Assembly: GCA_964019415.1 (NCBI GenBank)
Contig: OZ025888.1
Span: forward strand, 4,164,536-4,228,535
From: Ianthella basta
Taxonomy: Eukaryota; Porifera; Demospongiae; Verongiida; Ianthellidae
Reading direction: 5' to 3'
Length of the DNA stretch: 64,000 nucleotides
A model generated the notes under the pieces. The model was given only the letters and a program-made list of their open reading frames with translations. It was not told the DNA's origin and made no database searches. Numbering within the stretch: position 1 is the first letter of the stretch; each line of letters begins with the position of its first letter. The position numbers were made by a program, and so were the translations under genes. Below are positions 43,023-58,788 of this stretch, piece by piece.

Positions 43023-43083
43023 TTTGCTGAATGGTCTTGATTCTTGACAGTTTCAAGGATAAGTGCAGAGCAAAGTTGAATTG

Positions 43084-43092
43084 CTTTTATAG
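43084..43092 (-). promoter_or_regulatory. TATA box of family U member 2
   Basis: CTATAAAAG on the reverse strand, about 60 bp before the ATG, in a flank shared with member 1. Confidence 0.75.
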
Positions 43093-43982
43093 CTGTTGGT
43101 ACCATACATCGTACATAGGAAAGGTTAGCTGCAGAAGCCTAATAGTGTGAAGTGAAAACGAATCACAAGTAGTGATCGGACACTTAGTAGCTTACCTCCT
43201 GTCACAAGCACCTGTTGAAGTAAGTTACTGTTGACAGGCCATCCATTGGGATATCTTAGCTTGTGTTGTCATTGGGACATGTTACTATATATAATATATG
43301 GACACACATTTAGAAACACCTCTGACAAGAGGTCTGCTCTGGGATCTTGAATGTCATCATGGCCGATAATCATAAGCCCCGTGTTGAACAATTCAGGGTG
43401 TGTTGGCAAATGCGTGGAAAACCACGTGCAGGTACTATTAAATATTGTGTGGAGGGGTAGCTGACATTCTATATGGTTAACCCTAATACTACAGGGTTAA
43501 CTCTAAACCTAACCCTATAGCCCTAAGCAGTGCTGTATGTGTTAAAGAGGAAGAATCCAATCCTTGTACAGTGTATCCAGGAGTCACAGCTAGCTGCTTT
43601 ATAACCTTGCCTTGTATACCTTCAGCCTCACAGAGAGTCTGGTGGCACAGTAAGCTGTTCAATGCATGTTGGCAATATCTACGGGTCTCCTGTCAAGAGC
43701 TAGGCTGTATGAAGTTGGCTTTCTATGGTGTGGCCATCCTGGCAGACTTCTGAAACGCTTTGCCCACTTTCAACTTGTCAACCTCATACCAAAGCAAGTG
43801 CTGATCATGCACATCTGACCGAGAAAGAGGCAACTGTGACAGCAGGATCGGCATTGTCATTGTCACTAACAATGAAACAGATTACACTACACTGCCAAAA
43901 TGTAGCTACCATGGAATGAAACCAACTTGCCAGGGCCATGCACCATAAGGAAATTCTCACTTTCCCAGGAAGTGGTATAGTA

Positions 43983-45247
43983 AATTTAGCATAGGCTGAG
44001 TTGATACATAGCAGGGGCTATCTCCATGGATTCAAATCACTGGTACCTCAGAGGAATATTGGCTCATTTGTTTTAGAAAAGTGTTAGTGTGGTGTTAAAT
44101 GTGGTAAAGGCTGGACTGACATTCAGTCCATAGAATGTACCACATATCTGTGAGTGTTTGCTGGGAATATGAGGGATCTGTGTGTTATGCCTTCTCTTGG
44201 TACTCTTTGCCATTGCCAACTATATATAATCCATTCTTCTCCATGTGCCCATATTGTGTATACCACTTCTTCTGTAGATTTTGAGGTATGTTGCTGAGAT
44301 GTCCAATCATTGCTATTGGTGCATGATTGACCCTGGCCAGTCTTGTCAGTTGACATGCAAGCATTTGAATTGTTTTAATGCAAATGTGGGCATCTACGTA
44401 TGCTCCATTTTAAGGGCCAAGGCTTTGCATTCAAGATCATCACTTTCAACTTTGAATGAATGCCTTTAAAGCCCTCTAACTCACAGTCAGACATGGGAGG
44501 CCACTGTTTAAATTCCTACTTCACTTTCAATGTTCATAATTATTGAATGGAAGCCTAAAAAGGAGATCGATTACAGTTTGCATGCATTCATGCTTGGCAT
44601 TATAGCTTTCGATGTATGTACTGTGCACCAACAGGTACCAGGTACGTTATAGTCCACTATAACTCACAGACATAACTGTGAGTGACCCTGATGTCCTTTT
44701 TAGATATTGATTCAATTAATACATATGAACATTGAAAGTGAAGAGAAGTAGGAATTTAAACAGTGGCCTCCCATGTCTGACTGTGAGTTAGTGGGCATCA
44801 AAGGTATTCATTCAAAGTTGAAAGTAGTGATCTTGAATAGGTAGCCTTGGCCCTTAAAATGCTATAGATGCCCACATTTGCATTGAAGCAATTCAAATGC
44901 TTGTCAGCTGGCAAGACTGGCCAGGGTCAACCACCAATAAATTATTATAGCAATGATTGTACATCTCAGCAACAACCCTCAAAATGTGCAGAAGAAGCAG
45001 AAAAAATGATTTTATATAGTTGTCAATGGTGCAGAGTACCAAGAGAAGACATAACACACAGATCCCTCATGTTCCCACTGAACACTCACAGATATGTGGT
45101 ACGTTCAATGGACTGAATGTCAGTCCAGCCTTTACCACATTTATATGGCCCTTCCTAACACAAATGAGCCAATATTCCTCTGGGGTACCAGTGATTTGAA
45201 TGGAGACAGCTCCTGCTATGTATCAACTCAACCTATGCTGACTTTAG
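43983..45247. mobile_element. Foldback element: ~1.26 kb with ~550 bp inverted arms
   Basis: The left arm (about 43983-44551) and right arm (about 44708-45247) are inverted copies. Outer ends are 'agcataggctgagttgatacatagcag' and the complement of 'ctgctatgtatcaactcaacctatgct'. The arms also share 'tcactggtacctcagaggaatattgg', 'acagtcagacatgggaggcc' and 'tttgaatgaat', with a ~155 bp spacer. Identity is roughly 85-90 % by eye. There is no transposase frame. It could be a foldback transposon or an inverted duplication, and as RNA it would form a long hairpin. Confidence 0.8.
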
Positions 45248-45248
45248 T

Positions 45249-45347
45249 CATAGGTGTCGGAACCGGGGGGCCAGCCAAATGATGTGAGTGTATCGAGAAT
45301 TTTTTTGCTTGGGCCCCCCCAGTTTCAGAAGTGTTCCAACGCCTATG
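45249..45347. mobile_element. Short MITE abutting the foldback element
   Basis: Ends CATAGGTGTCGGAAC and GTTCCAACGCCTATG are inverted repeats (13 of 15 match). Inner CCGGGGGGCC and GGGCCCCCCC also pair. About 99 bp, non-coding. Confidence 0.75.
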
Positions 45348-45479
45348 CTACTCTGCAGCCGAATGCTCTAACTGGCACAATGCTTATATCCAGTAGCTAC
45401 ATGCATATACATTTATCTATTGGCTATGTTGACAAATCAAATAATCAACTAATCAGTTAGTGGTATACCGGGTAATGAA

Positions 45480-49546
<4,067 letters not shown>

Positions 49547-49824
49547 TCTACACTAGCTGGAGTGAAAGGAGGGTTATATTCTAATGGTATTAGTAGTAAA
49601 CTATATTACTATATTACATACTTGCTGAGTCAGCGTATTTTGTTATTCTCTTAAATGAAGAACTAACCGAAAGGAACTAGATGAATGACGTCATATCAAA
49701 ATGGTTACTGGTGGGTGTTCCCTGGTCTGGCATATCTTCCACCTTTCCCTTTGGCCCCCAGTAAAACATTGTAATTCATTCTAATATCGAACTGCCAATA
49801 ATTTCCAGCCATTGCCCATTACAT

Positions 49825-49891
49825 TTGTGCTGTTAGTAATCGCCCGCGTCCAATGAGCAGATGCAGAAACATGCACGAAACAGCAAGCACA
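49825..49891 (-). pseudogene. RTK signal-peptide exon relic
   Basis: The reverse strand reads MFLHLLIGRGRLLTAQM*, matching the LFLLIGHGQLAAAQ signal exons of the RTK copies. It lies upstream of copy B's own signal exon and is not followed by other exons. It is a leftover of another array unit. Confidence 0.65.
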
Positions 49892-50466
49892 ATCCACACA
49901 GATCAGAATGACGTCATAGCTGCAGCTAAAATGTGGTCTCTTTTGGGTGTTGAATTTCCTTCTTGAGCTAGCTAGCTAGCTACTTGGACACTCGAGCTAG
50001 ATAATGCCTTATCACATGTGTGTTGAGTCTAATGAAAGTCACGACTCAGGAGAAATGTTGGGAAGAAAGAGAAAATTGGCACTAGCTGGCATTTGGCTTT
50101 CAATAGACTCAACACGGTTACAACCAACTCATTCATCTTACGTAAGACTTATCACATTCATGCGTTGGCAGGATACAGCAGCGGTAGCTCATGTAACTAG
50201 CTAGCTAGCTACCTTACTCTCAGCTGAAACCATTTGCATCTGGCAGTGAAAACATTTCGCTCCCAAATATGAATTCAAAGCATTTATATACCAAGTTAAT
50301 ACACCACTGTAGTATATAGTTATAAAGCAATGAACGTGTGCAATTAACTAGCTAGCTATATGTACAGAATATTATACATACCATGTGCATAGTATTTAAC
50401 TAAGCATGCTCTGTGCAGAGCATTGTGGCCGATTCCAATCCAGTCCAGGGATATCTGATCAATGCT

Positions 50467-50759
50467 TCACTGCTTTGCTAGTGATCCCTTGTACTTGTTC
50501 TGTAGGTCTCTGTGCAGTGTCTCCCCCTCAATGAGGGGGGCACCCAGAGTGCGGGACAGAGGTGCTACTGTGTCCTCTGCCCTCCAGCCCAACAGCACTC
50601 GCTCAGATTTGCAGAAGACACCAAGGATGTTTGCAGCAGTTGGCCTAGCACTGTGGGCAGGGTTCCTGAAGAGGTGGCAAAGAAGAACAATATTACTGGC
50701 TGTGTAGAAGGTGTACAATAGTGTGCTGTATATAATGCACATTTGTATGCACACGATAT

Positions 50760-50799
<40 letters not shown>

Positions 50800-52455
50800 G
50801 CAGTACATTTTTATGCACACAAAGCAATGGACCCACTCACCAGCAGTCCACCATGACAGAGTACACCTCTCTTGGACAGCCAGGGGGAGGGGGCAGGCAG
50901 TAACGGTCATCCATGAGATGTACCATCTGAGCAATGGCAACGAGCATGCACAGAGAGGCAGAGACAAAAGGGCACACATGTAAATTGTGACACAGACACA
51001 AAGACATGCAGATGTGCAGAGACACAAGCGTAAGACACTTATGCAGAGAGACTGGAACCCAGGTAGGAGTGTGCATGAGTCAAAATATTATACACAAACC
51101 TGCACATCAAGTATGTACACATGTACATTGAATTGTGCAGTGTGATAAAGGCATACAGTTTAAGACTTACTGGGAAATTGGCATACAAGAACATACACTC
51201 TAGGACGTGTGTATAGCCTCAACCATGCAGCAGCTAGCAGTTCAAAGCTCTATGCGTTAACTAAAATTAAATTCTGATCAGCAACAACTCACTTCCTGCA
51301 CTGAGTTGTTTTCAAACGGCTTGTGTCCCAGTGACCATATCTCATACATCAGCATTCCATAGCTCCAAATGTCACTTTTTGTTGTGTACTTCTTGTACAT
51401 AATGGCCTCCGGAGCTGACCACCTGACAGGGATCATGGTGCCCTTGCCAAGCATATAGTACATTTGGGAATCCACTTCACGAGTCATTCCAAAATCAGAA
51501 ATCTGAATTGGGACAGTGCAGCACAACTCAATCAGCTTGAATACTCCCACATAATCTCAGTCACATCCACTTCCCAAATAAAGACTGACACAATTAACTA
51601 CCCAGCACTCCAGACCCTCTCCTATCTGCCTATTCATAGCACCTACCCCAAGGGAACTCACCTCCCAAAGTAAATGTTAACCATACCAGTGCAATGCAGT
51701 CACTACCCTCAGCTCAATGCTCTACTCCCAGTCCCTTTGTCTCAGAACCTTCAAAACCCTTCTCCCACACACCCACACTTACGCCTATACTAACATACAG
51801 TCAACTCTAACATAACCTCTCCATTCTCACCAGTTCTGCTGTGCTGCATGTGTATGAACACATACTGGTAGCTGTGTGATCATGTGAGCATATTTTCCTC
51901 CCTCCCTCTCCTTCCCCACCTTGCAGTTGTGTTCTTTGTCCAACAAGATGTTCCTTGCAGCAATGTCTCTGTGGACAAAGGACTTACCAGCGAGACATGC
52001 CAATCCATCTGCAACTTGCTTACAGAACTGCAGCAGGAAACTTGGCAAGTCAGGGTCAGACCTTAGAGAGTCACTGAAGAGGACAGAAGAAGGGACCACT
52101 ACTTCACACCAAAATATGCCACAGAGAACTCAAAGATCTGCTAGTATTCACTAAGTAATGAAATGAGCACAGCTGATATGTACAGCAATGTAACACATAG
52201 CACTCCAGGGCTGTGCCATACGTACATACTACATACTGTACTAGACGTACCAATGTAAAGTTGAACAAAAGTCAACTTAAGGCCGCAGGATATAATTCAT
52301 TCAGTAAACAATACTAATACAATCATTATCAATGCACCTCACTCACGTTTCACTGATCTCTTCAAGATAGCTTTTCAGATCACCTGTTAACAATTCCATT
52401 ACCATCATTATCTGAATCAAATACATTTCGTAGGAATTCATTTATATAATTTGTG

Positions 52456-52513
<58 letters not shown>

Positions 52514-55500
52514 ACACACACATACTCACAGGCTCTCCAAGTGTGACAACTCCATACAACGAGACCACATGTCTGTGTTTGAACTGTCCCAAGATGACCG
52601 CCTCCTGTAGCAGCTTCACCCTCTCCTCCTGAGGAGCTCCCTTCTTCACCAACTTCACTGCCACATCCTGGCTTGTCCCTGTGGGGCTCTCCAACACTGC
52701 TTTGTACACCTCACCAAACTGACCCTCACCCAGCTTGGTTGACATCTTCACTTTGTCTCTCGGGATCTCCTGGTACTTGCGATGGGACATTTGGGCATAA
52801 ATCTTGTCCTCCTGGTTGCCGGGGGACCAGTACATCTCCGCGTCAGCAGCCTCCTTTTCATGCACACCCTCAACAATGCTGCTTGCAGTACTAACAGTAG
52901 ATTCACACTTCTGCAGTTCAAACAACAGAGAATGAAGGAAGCAAGGACATAGTTCCAGCCATCAGTCTCCACTCTAGTCTCACTATACCCCTTCAGCCTT
53001 ATAATTACATTATCAGCAGGAAGTTGCCTATTGCACAACATAAAATGGTTGAGAGTGGATAAACACAACACGTGCACCGATGTACTAACAGTCCACTGCA
53101 TAAGAATACATTAGACATACAGCACGTACTGTATGCTCATACAAAAACACACACAGCACACACAGACAGATGCACACGAACAATATCCACCACACCTTTT
53201 TCCTTCCTGGTACATTGCTGGGAACAAGGGTCTCTTCTAGCTCATGATACAGATGTACACTGTCTTCATCTTTTTGCAGCTGTCTTCTCAAGGCCTGGGC
53301 AGGAGAGAGGTCACAACACACACACACAAGATATACAGTGGAGCCTGTCTAAGATGGTCACTGTGTTAGGCAGTCACCTCTCTAAAGCAGCCAGCCTCCC
53401 TAGCCCCAAATAGCACTAAAGCATTGCAGTCTACCTCTGTAGAGTGGCTACCTCTCTATAAAGATCAGTTAGAACTGACCCATAGGTGGGTGTCTTAGAC
53501 AGGTTCCACTTCACATGCAAACAGCACTCACCATGGTGGGAACAAAGCCATAGACAGGGTAGGACTCCAGTTCTGAGGGTTCCTGTTGGTTAAGCACACA
53601 TACAAGACACACCCACATGTCATGTGGTGTGGAACGCCAAAAACAACAGTAGAATGTGGCACTTAAAGTATGTGACAGAACATACAAGGATACACACAAC
53701 AAGCACACACACTGTAGTGATCCAACCCAGACTGTCTGTGGCCTTCCCACGCAAGTAATTGAAAGCTGGGTAACATATAAGGCTAAAATGAACCATATGC
53801 ATGCAACCCACTACATCCTACATAGATCCATGGTCGGGCTAGGGTGGCCAACAGTCAACTGACCTCCTGCAGGAGACGCATGCTCTTGGGCACAACATCT
53901 GGTTCTTGATACTTGTGGGTAGTCAGATTGGACAGTGTCCCATCGCCATGCCAACCAGTCTTACCATGTAACTCTTCTTCTGCAAGAGTACCCAAGGCAG
54001 CATCACAGGAGGAGGGAAGTGTTGTTGAGATGGTTACCTCAAAGCCACAGGGCTCACCCACTTCACAGGGGACATCATACACTCCTTCACTGGTGTCCTT
54101 TGTATTGCTTAACACTGGCATATCATATTGTGCTTCTGTTGTATGGTTGTTGAAAGCTGTGAGGGGAGTGCAGAGAGGGAAAGGGAAACATGCAAAGGGA
54201 GGAGAAAAGCAAGATACTTGCAATCATGCAATGCAATCACGGTGCCATGAGAATACTTCTATGGCAAATAATTTCAGTCCTAAGTTATACAATGCAGTAC
54301 AAAGGACGTTTAATAGACTCACCACTGTAGGCGTAGATCCTGTCACTGTTTAGGTCATCTTTCTTTCTTTTCCACTGAACTAAGCACACTGCCAGAACAA
54401 TGGCTACCACTACAACCACCAGCACCACAGCAAGCACCACACCAACCACTACACCAGGGATGAGGGCTGTATTGGCACTGTCAGCTTCTTCTACTGGCTG
54501 TGGCAGCACTGATGGACAGGGATGGCAGGTACCTGAATCAGATTTAAGGGACAGAGACTGTTATATTGCAAAGAAGATTGTTATAAGCAAAGAACAGGGA
54601 TAAATAACTCTGTAGCAAGCCATGATAGTGGCTGTGATATTGTGCGTTTGCACTTCACAGTCAAGATGTACCAAACACAATAATCAAATAATTTACTACT
54701 TAATCAAGCAGGGAAACATGACTTGTGAGACATGTATACATTGGTGACTACACACTTACCTTCCACACTAAGTATTGGCAGTGTACCTTCCACTGTGGTT
54801 GCATTCTGCACTGACAAAGTTGTTCCAGAAGTCATCCATTGTAGGTATGTGTGGTTTGGAGCAGATGTAATATGAACATCAAAAGCATCGATTGGTGGTA
54901 CATGGAAGAATCCCAGGCCTAGTGTGTCACCTGTAGTGAACTCCATGTCCAATGGTATGCTCAGAGTGTACACTGTACCAGAAGAACCTGTACCTGTAGG
55001 GTTCTCCTGGTAGTGGGTACTATTCTTGAGTGTAAAACCATTTAACACATTTGTCTGCCACAGCTGCACCTGAACACTACACATTCCCATTCCTCCCATG
55101 GAACAAGCTGCTAGTAAATGACACACTGTCAAACGACCACATCCTTCAAAGCCCAGTGAAGACAGGATGACTTGCACACGCACAGATCCAATAGAAGTTG
55201 AAGTCAAGGGCAAGAAGTCAGCTCCACAGAAACCTGCATAGGTTGAAATAGTTTGAATTGAATTAGTATAGTTACATGCAAACAAACGATTCAGCACTTC
55301 CAATGAAAGATTGCATTACTGCATTCTACACCTCAGTTGGTTCATTCCTTGCACAGACAGGCAGTTTCCTTAAACTATGCTAATAATAGAAATTTTACCT
55401 AAGGCAAACTGGGGTAATTCCGTAATTGGGGTAATTCCGCAATCCACTTCGCTGGAGCGAAGGGAAAGGGCGAAGTCCTGCAATACACCGTCGATCAACT

Positions 55501-55952
55501 GTGACTAGAGCACTGCCACTCCAGTGCTAACCACAAGTACCAGCCTCCTCTGTGGGCCTGACGAGCACGCGCCGAAATCCGTAAACAAAATTTTTGCAAG
55601 CGGCTTAATCTTAGGTGATAGACAATGCTCTAAGTTTCAGTCGCATTCCATCAATAGCTAACATCGCGCACAGCGTTTGATAGTTTGACTCAGCGGCACT
55701 GTTAGTCAATCAGGGAACTATTCCATTTAGCATGCGATGACATTTTGCACATTTGAACTGAGTCACTGGCAAATGGTGTTATTAATAGCTAGCTGCCGAT
55801 TTATTGGCCGGCGTAGAATCTAGAGGCTGGGTCACAGGAACTGATTCCATCCATCTCATTTATATGACACCAAACTCACTGATTTGTGCTGCTGCTAATT
55901 GTCCGTGTCCAATGAGGAGAAACAATACAATCAGGATACAACGAACAGACAT
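50467..55952 (-). CDS. Receptor tyrosine kinase, intact copy A (12 exons, 764 residues)
   Basis: Exons, 5' to 3' on the reverse strand: 55880-55952, 54760-55233, 54323-54532, 53864-54156, 53532-53582, 53196-53294, 52530-52910, 52347-52411, 51920-52073, 51293-51502, 50841-50926, 50467-50665. All phases close (2295 nt). Residues 1-24 are a signal peptide (MSVRCILIVLFLLIG). 25-182 is an ectodomain I do not recognise (SFCGADFLPLTS.. to ..LPILSVEG), then a short CHPCP stalk. TM about 205-233 (ALIPGVVVGVVLAVVLVVVVV), then WKRKK. The juxtamembrane part has QYDMP and GVYDVP, the latter a Crk/Abl-type SH2 site. Kinase: GEGQFGEVYK about 461, VAVK Lys about 486, HRDIAARN about 584, DFG 603, PVRWSAPEAI, DIWSYGMLMYEIW, MVDCW. 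HRDIAARN and PVRWSAPE mark a tyrosine kinase. Ligand unknown. It lies between broken copies in a tandem array. Confidence 0.93.
50759..50797. repeat. (CA)n tract in RTK A last intron
   Basis: About 38 bp of CA repeats between the last two exons of the intact RTK. Confidence 0.9.
52458..52521. repeat. (CA)n tract beside an RTK A donor site
   Basis: About 64 bp of CA repeats, beginning within ten bases of the donor of exon 52530-52910 (intron 7). Confidence 0.95.
53336..53510. mobile_element. pogo/Tigger-like MITE in RTK A intron 5
   Basis: Starts TA|CAGTGGAGCCTGTCTAAGA and ends with the complement of AGTGGAACCTGTCTAAGACA. It is an inverted relative of 38924-39116. It lies wholly inside the intron between exons 53532-53582 and 53196-53294, next to the acceptor side of the latter. 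Confidence 0.75.
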
Positions 55953-55969
55953 TCTACACGTGAAAGCTA

Positions 55970-56017
55970 AATCCAAGTGAAAGCTACGTACGTACGTACG
56001 TAGCTTTCACTTGGATT
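55970..56017. repeat. 48 bp perfect palindrome just upstream of the RTK A start codon
   Basis: AATCCAAGTGAAAGCTACGT and its exact complement meet in (ACGT)n without a loop. It lies 18 bp upstream of the RTK A ATG, so it is in the 5' UTR or core promoter. Copy B has no matching palindrome upstream of its own signal exon. Confidence 0.9.
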
Positions 56018-56295
56018 CTATAATTATATAGAAAGCTGTACAGATCAAAGGTTGTGTACATATGGTATAGGAATGTGTTGTAAAGGATGTGGGTACAGGA
56101 CAATAACAAACAATGAGATCAATGTAGGCATTCACAGGTCTAATGGACAAGCAACCTCACACACATTGAAGGAAATAACAAAGTGTGCCTCAACATTGAT
56201 AGGCCTCTTCTTCCCTTCCCAGAGATGCTTTCACTTGTATCACTCCTGGAACACTGTTGGTCTTACTGTAGGTGGCTGATGTTTCCCATTGGCTG
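56018..56295. other. Spacer between RTK A and broken copy C
   Basis: Upstream region of RTK A. No kinase exons of copy C are found here, which shows that copy C ends before its kinase domain. No TATA box is recognised. Confidence 0.5.
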
Positions 56296-56423
56296 TCAAG
56301 CTGGCACTCTGCCAATTCTTGCATGGTATGCAGTGTCTTCATCTTCTTCTTTCAGCTGTCTTCTTTCTGCCTGGAATGGAGAGACCAGCACACATAACAC
56401 ATTGTGCAGCAACACTGATATGC

Positions 56424-56583
<160 letters not shown>

Positions 56584-56812
56584 CAGTGGGTACAACTCCA
56601 TCGATGACGAAAGGCTCATTTTCTGCAAGTTCACCTGATACAGCTTAATATATAGGAGGAGGGAAGTGTTGATGAGGTGGGTACCTCATAGCCACAGGGT
56701 TCGTCCACTTCACTGGGGACATCATACACTCCATCACTGGTGTCTTTTCCATTGCGTAAGAGTGGCATCTCATACTGCACTGCTACAGCATTGCTGTTTA
56801 CAGCTGTGAGGA

Positions 56813-56892
56813 GGGGGGAGGGGAAGAGAGGGGAGGGGAGGGGAGGGGAGGGGAGGGGAGGAGAGAGGAGGGGAGGGAGGGGAGGGGAGAGG
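56813..56892. repeat. Polypurine (GGGGA)n-type tract
   Basis: About 80 bases on the + strand contain only G and A, mostly as GGGGA units. It lies beside the acceptor of the copy C juxtamembrane exon. G-runs of four recur, so quadruplex or triplex structure is possible. Confidence 0.9.
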
Positions 56893-58123
56893 TCATACAA
56901 TGTACATATTCACAGTGAATATGCACACTTGCACAGTGCCACATCAAAAGCATGCACATCTTAATGCATACACTGTGCACATATAGTCCCTGCACTGAAA
57001 GTGGTGTTGCATGCATAAGGTTCCCTATAGGTTCAGTTTCAGAGTAGTGTTCAAACACACCTGAGTAACCTTACCAGTAATGCATAGGAATTGCATGAAT
57101 AGTCACTATAACAGTATAACATGAAAGTGTATACTCATAAATATAATAAAATACATAATACATAATATAGTATATTGTGCTAATACGTTTAGTAAACCTA
57201 CCAATGTAGGAACCAAGGGGGACTTCATGGCTCCCTTTACTATCAAGGTTATAGTTCTTTCTCTTCCACTGAACTAAGCACACTGCCTCTTTCGCCCTAC
57301 TACGAACACTGCCATAACAATGGCTACCACTACAACCACCAGCACCACAGCAAGCACCACACCAACCACTACACCAGGGATGAGGGCTGCACTGGTATCA
57401 CTCTGCCCCAGTCCTCCTGCAACAGGTACCACTGATGTGGTGGCCATTGTATCACTCGTGGAAGCTATTCTTAATGCTCCTGGTGTTGGCAGTACTGTTG
57501 TTGCCATAGCAAACATGGTGGTGACCAGCTGGTAATGATGAATTCTGCCGCAGGTGCATGAGGATAGTGAAACTCCTGAAGGAGAGTTTGGTGACCTTCC
57601 AGAGGTGGTCATCACTGTGCTGGTAGTGTCCATTGCAATTAAATTAATGTACTAGTGGTACGTAATGAAATGCATTACACTCGTGCATTGTACTGTGTGA
57701 TCACAGTGTTGGTGTACCATCTGGTGTAGCTGCATCCTGCAGTGAAGCAGACATGTCATCACTGACTGATGGTGTCTGAGCAGAGGATGGACAGGGATGG
57801 CAGGTACCTGAAACAAAAGTTAGGGACACATGATAGACAGCATTTCGTACTGCAAATCCTTCTTATAGCTATAATTATATAGATCAGGCAGAGAAAGAAA
57901 ACATAACTGCGGGTCATACAGTATACTCTATATTTGACCACATACCGTCCACACTAAGTATTGGCAGTAGTTTCTAGGCTCTAGCTGTGTGTGGAGAGCT
58001 ATTATGGCCACAACAGCTAATTATAGCCATCTGACACTAAACTTGATCACCAATCTGCACTGCAAGTAAGTGACCTTGCCCAATGAAGAGGAGAAACAGC
58101 AAGATCCAGTAACAAAGAGACAT

Positions 58124-58788
58124 TCTACTTCAATCCTCTAGCAATTAATAGCATTATTACAACTTACGTAGCTTCATGACTGCTACATTTTATGCAGCTC
58201 AGATCAGATTTGAGTGATGTCAGTTTGGAGCATGTCAATCTTTGAGGCCGCGCTAAGGAAATATGGTGTCAACTACCATATTTCGTTTCGATCATACACC
58301 AACCACATGCAGCAATGGGCTTTGAGCCTTCGAATTCTCTATTATACTGAATAGTGATTCAGTGCTGCCATGCTATTGTGCACGTGTTCCCAAGTGTACA
58401 TTGCTGTCCAATGCTTCCAATGAGCAAAGTTGCTAACAGTTATTTAGCTGTAATAATGTCACATTCAAGCATAATAATTATGCATCAATATACATACTGT
58501 GGAAGTTATCAAGAGTAATGAACACTTACAGTATATACTGGCCGCCACAATCATTGCAGTCATCAAAGGATAAAGTACAATATTCTCCCTTTTTGGCAAC
58601 TTGTTTACATGCCCAATTGCATGAAATAATGGTACAATCAATTCACACACTCAAAATGATATGATTTGATCTACTCCATAAGTATACATGCCAATGACTG
58701 ATAGAGAAACAAATTTATTCAAATGTGGTCATAAAAAGGTGCAGTGTTGGATGTCTTGGACGAAACATACAAATGAAAAAGTATAGTT
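58124..58788. other. Spacer between RTK remnants C and D
   Basis: AT-rich; upstream region of copy C. No supported gene. Confidence 0.5.

Noticed and set aside
42800-43047. Ser-rich frame on the + strand opposite family U member 2
   Set aside because: Antisense shadow of the acidic coding region. The reverse strand has the conserved start, TATA box and intron.
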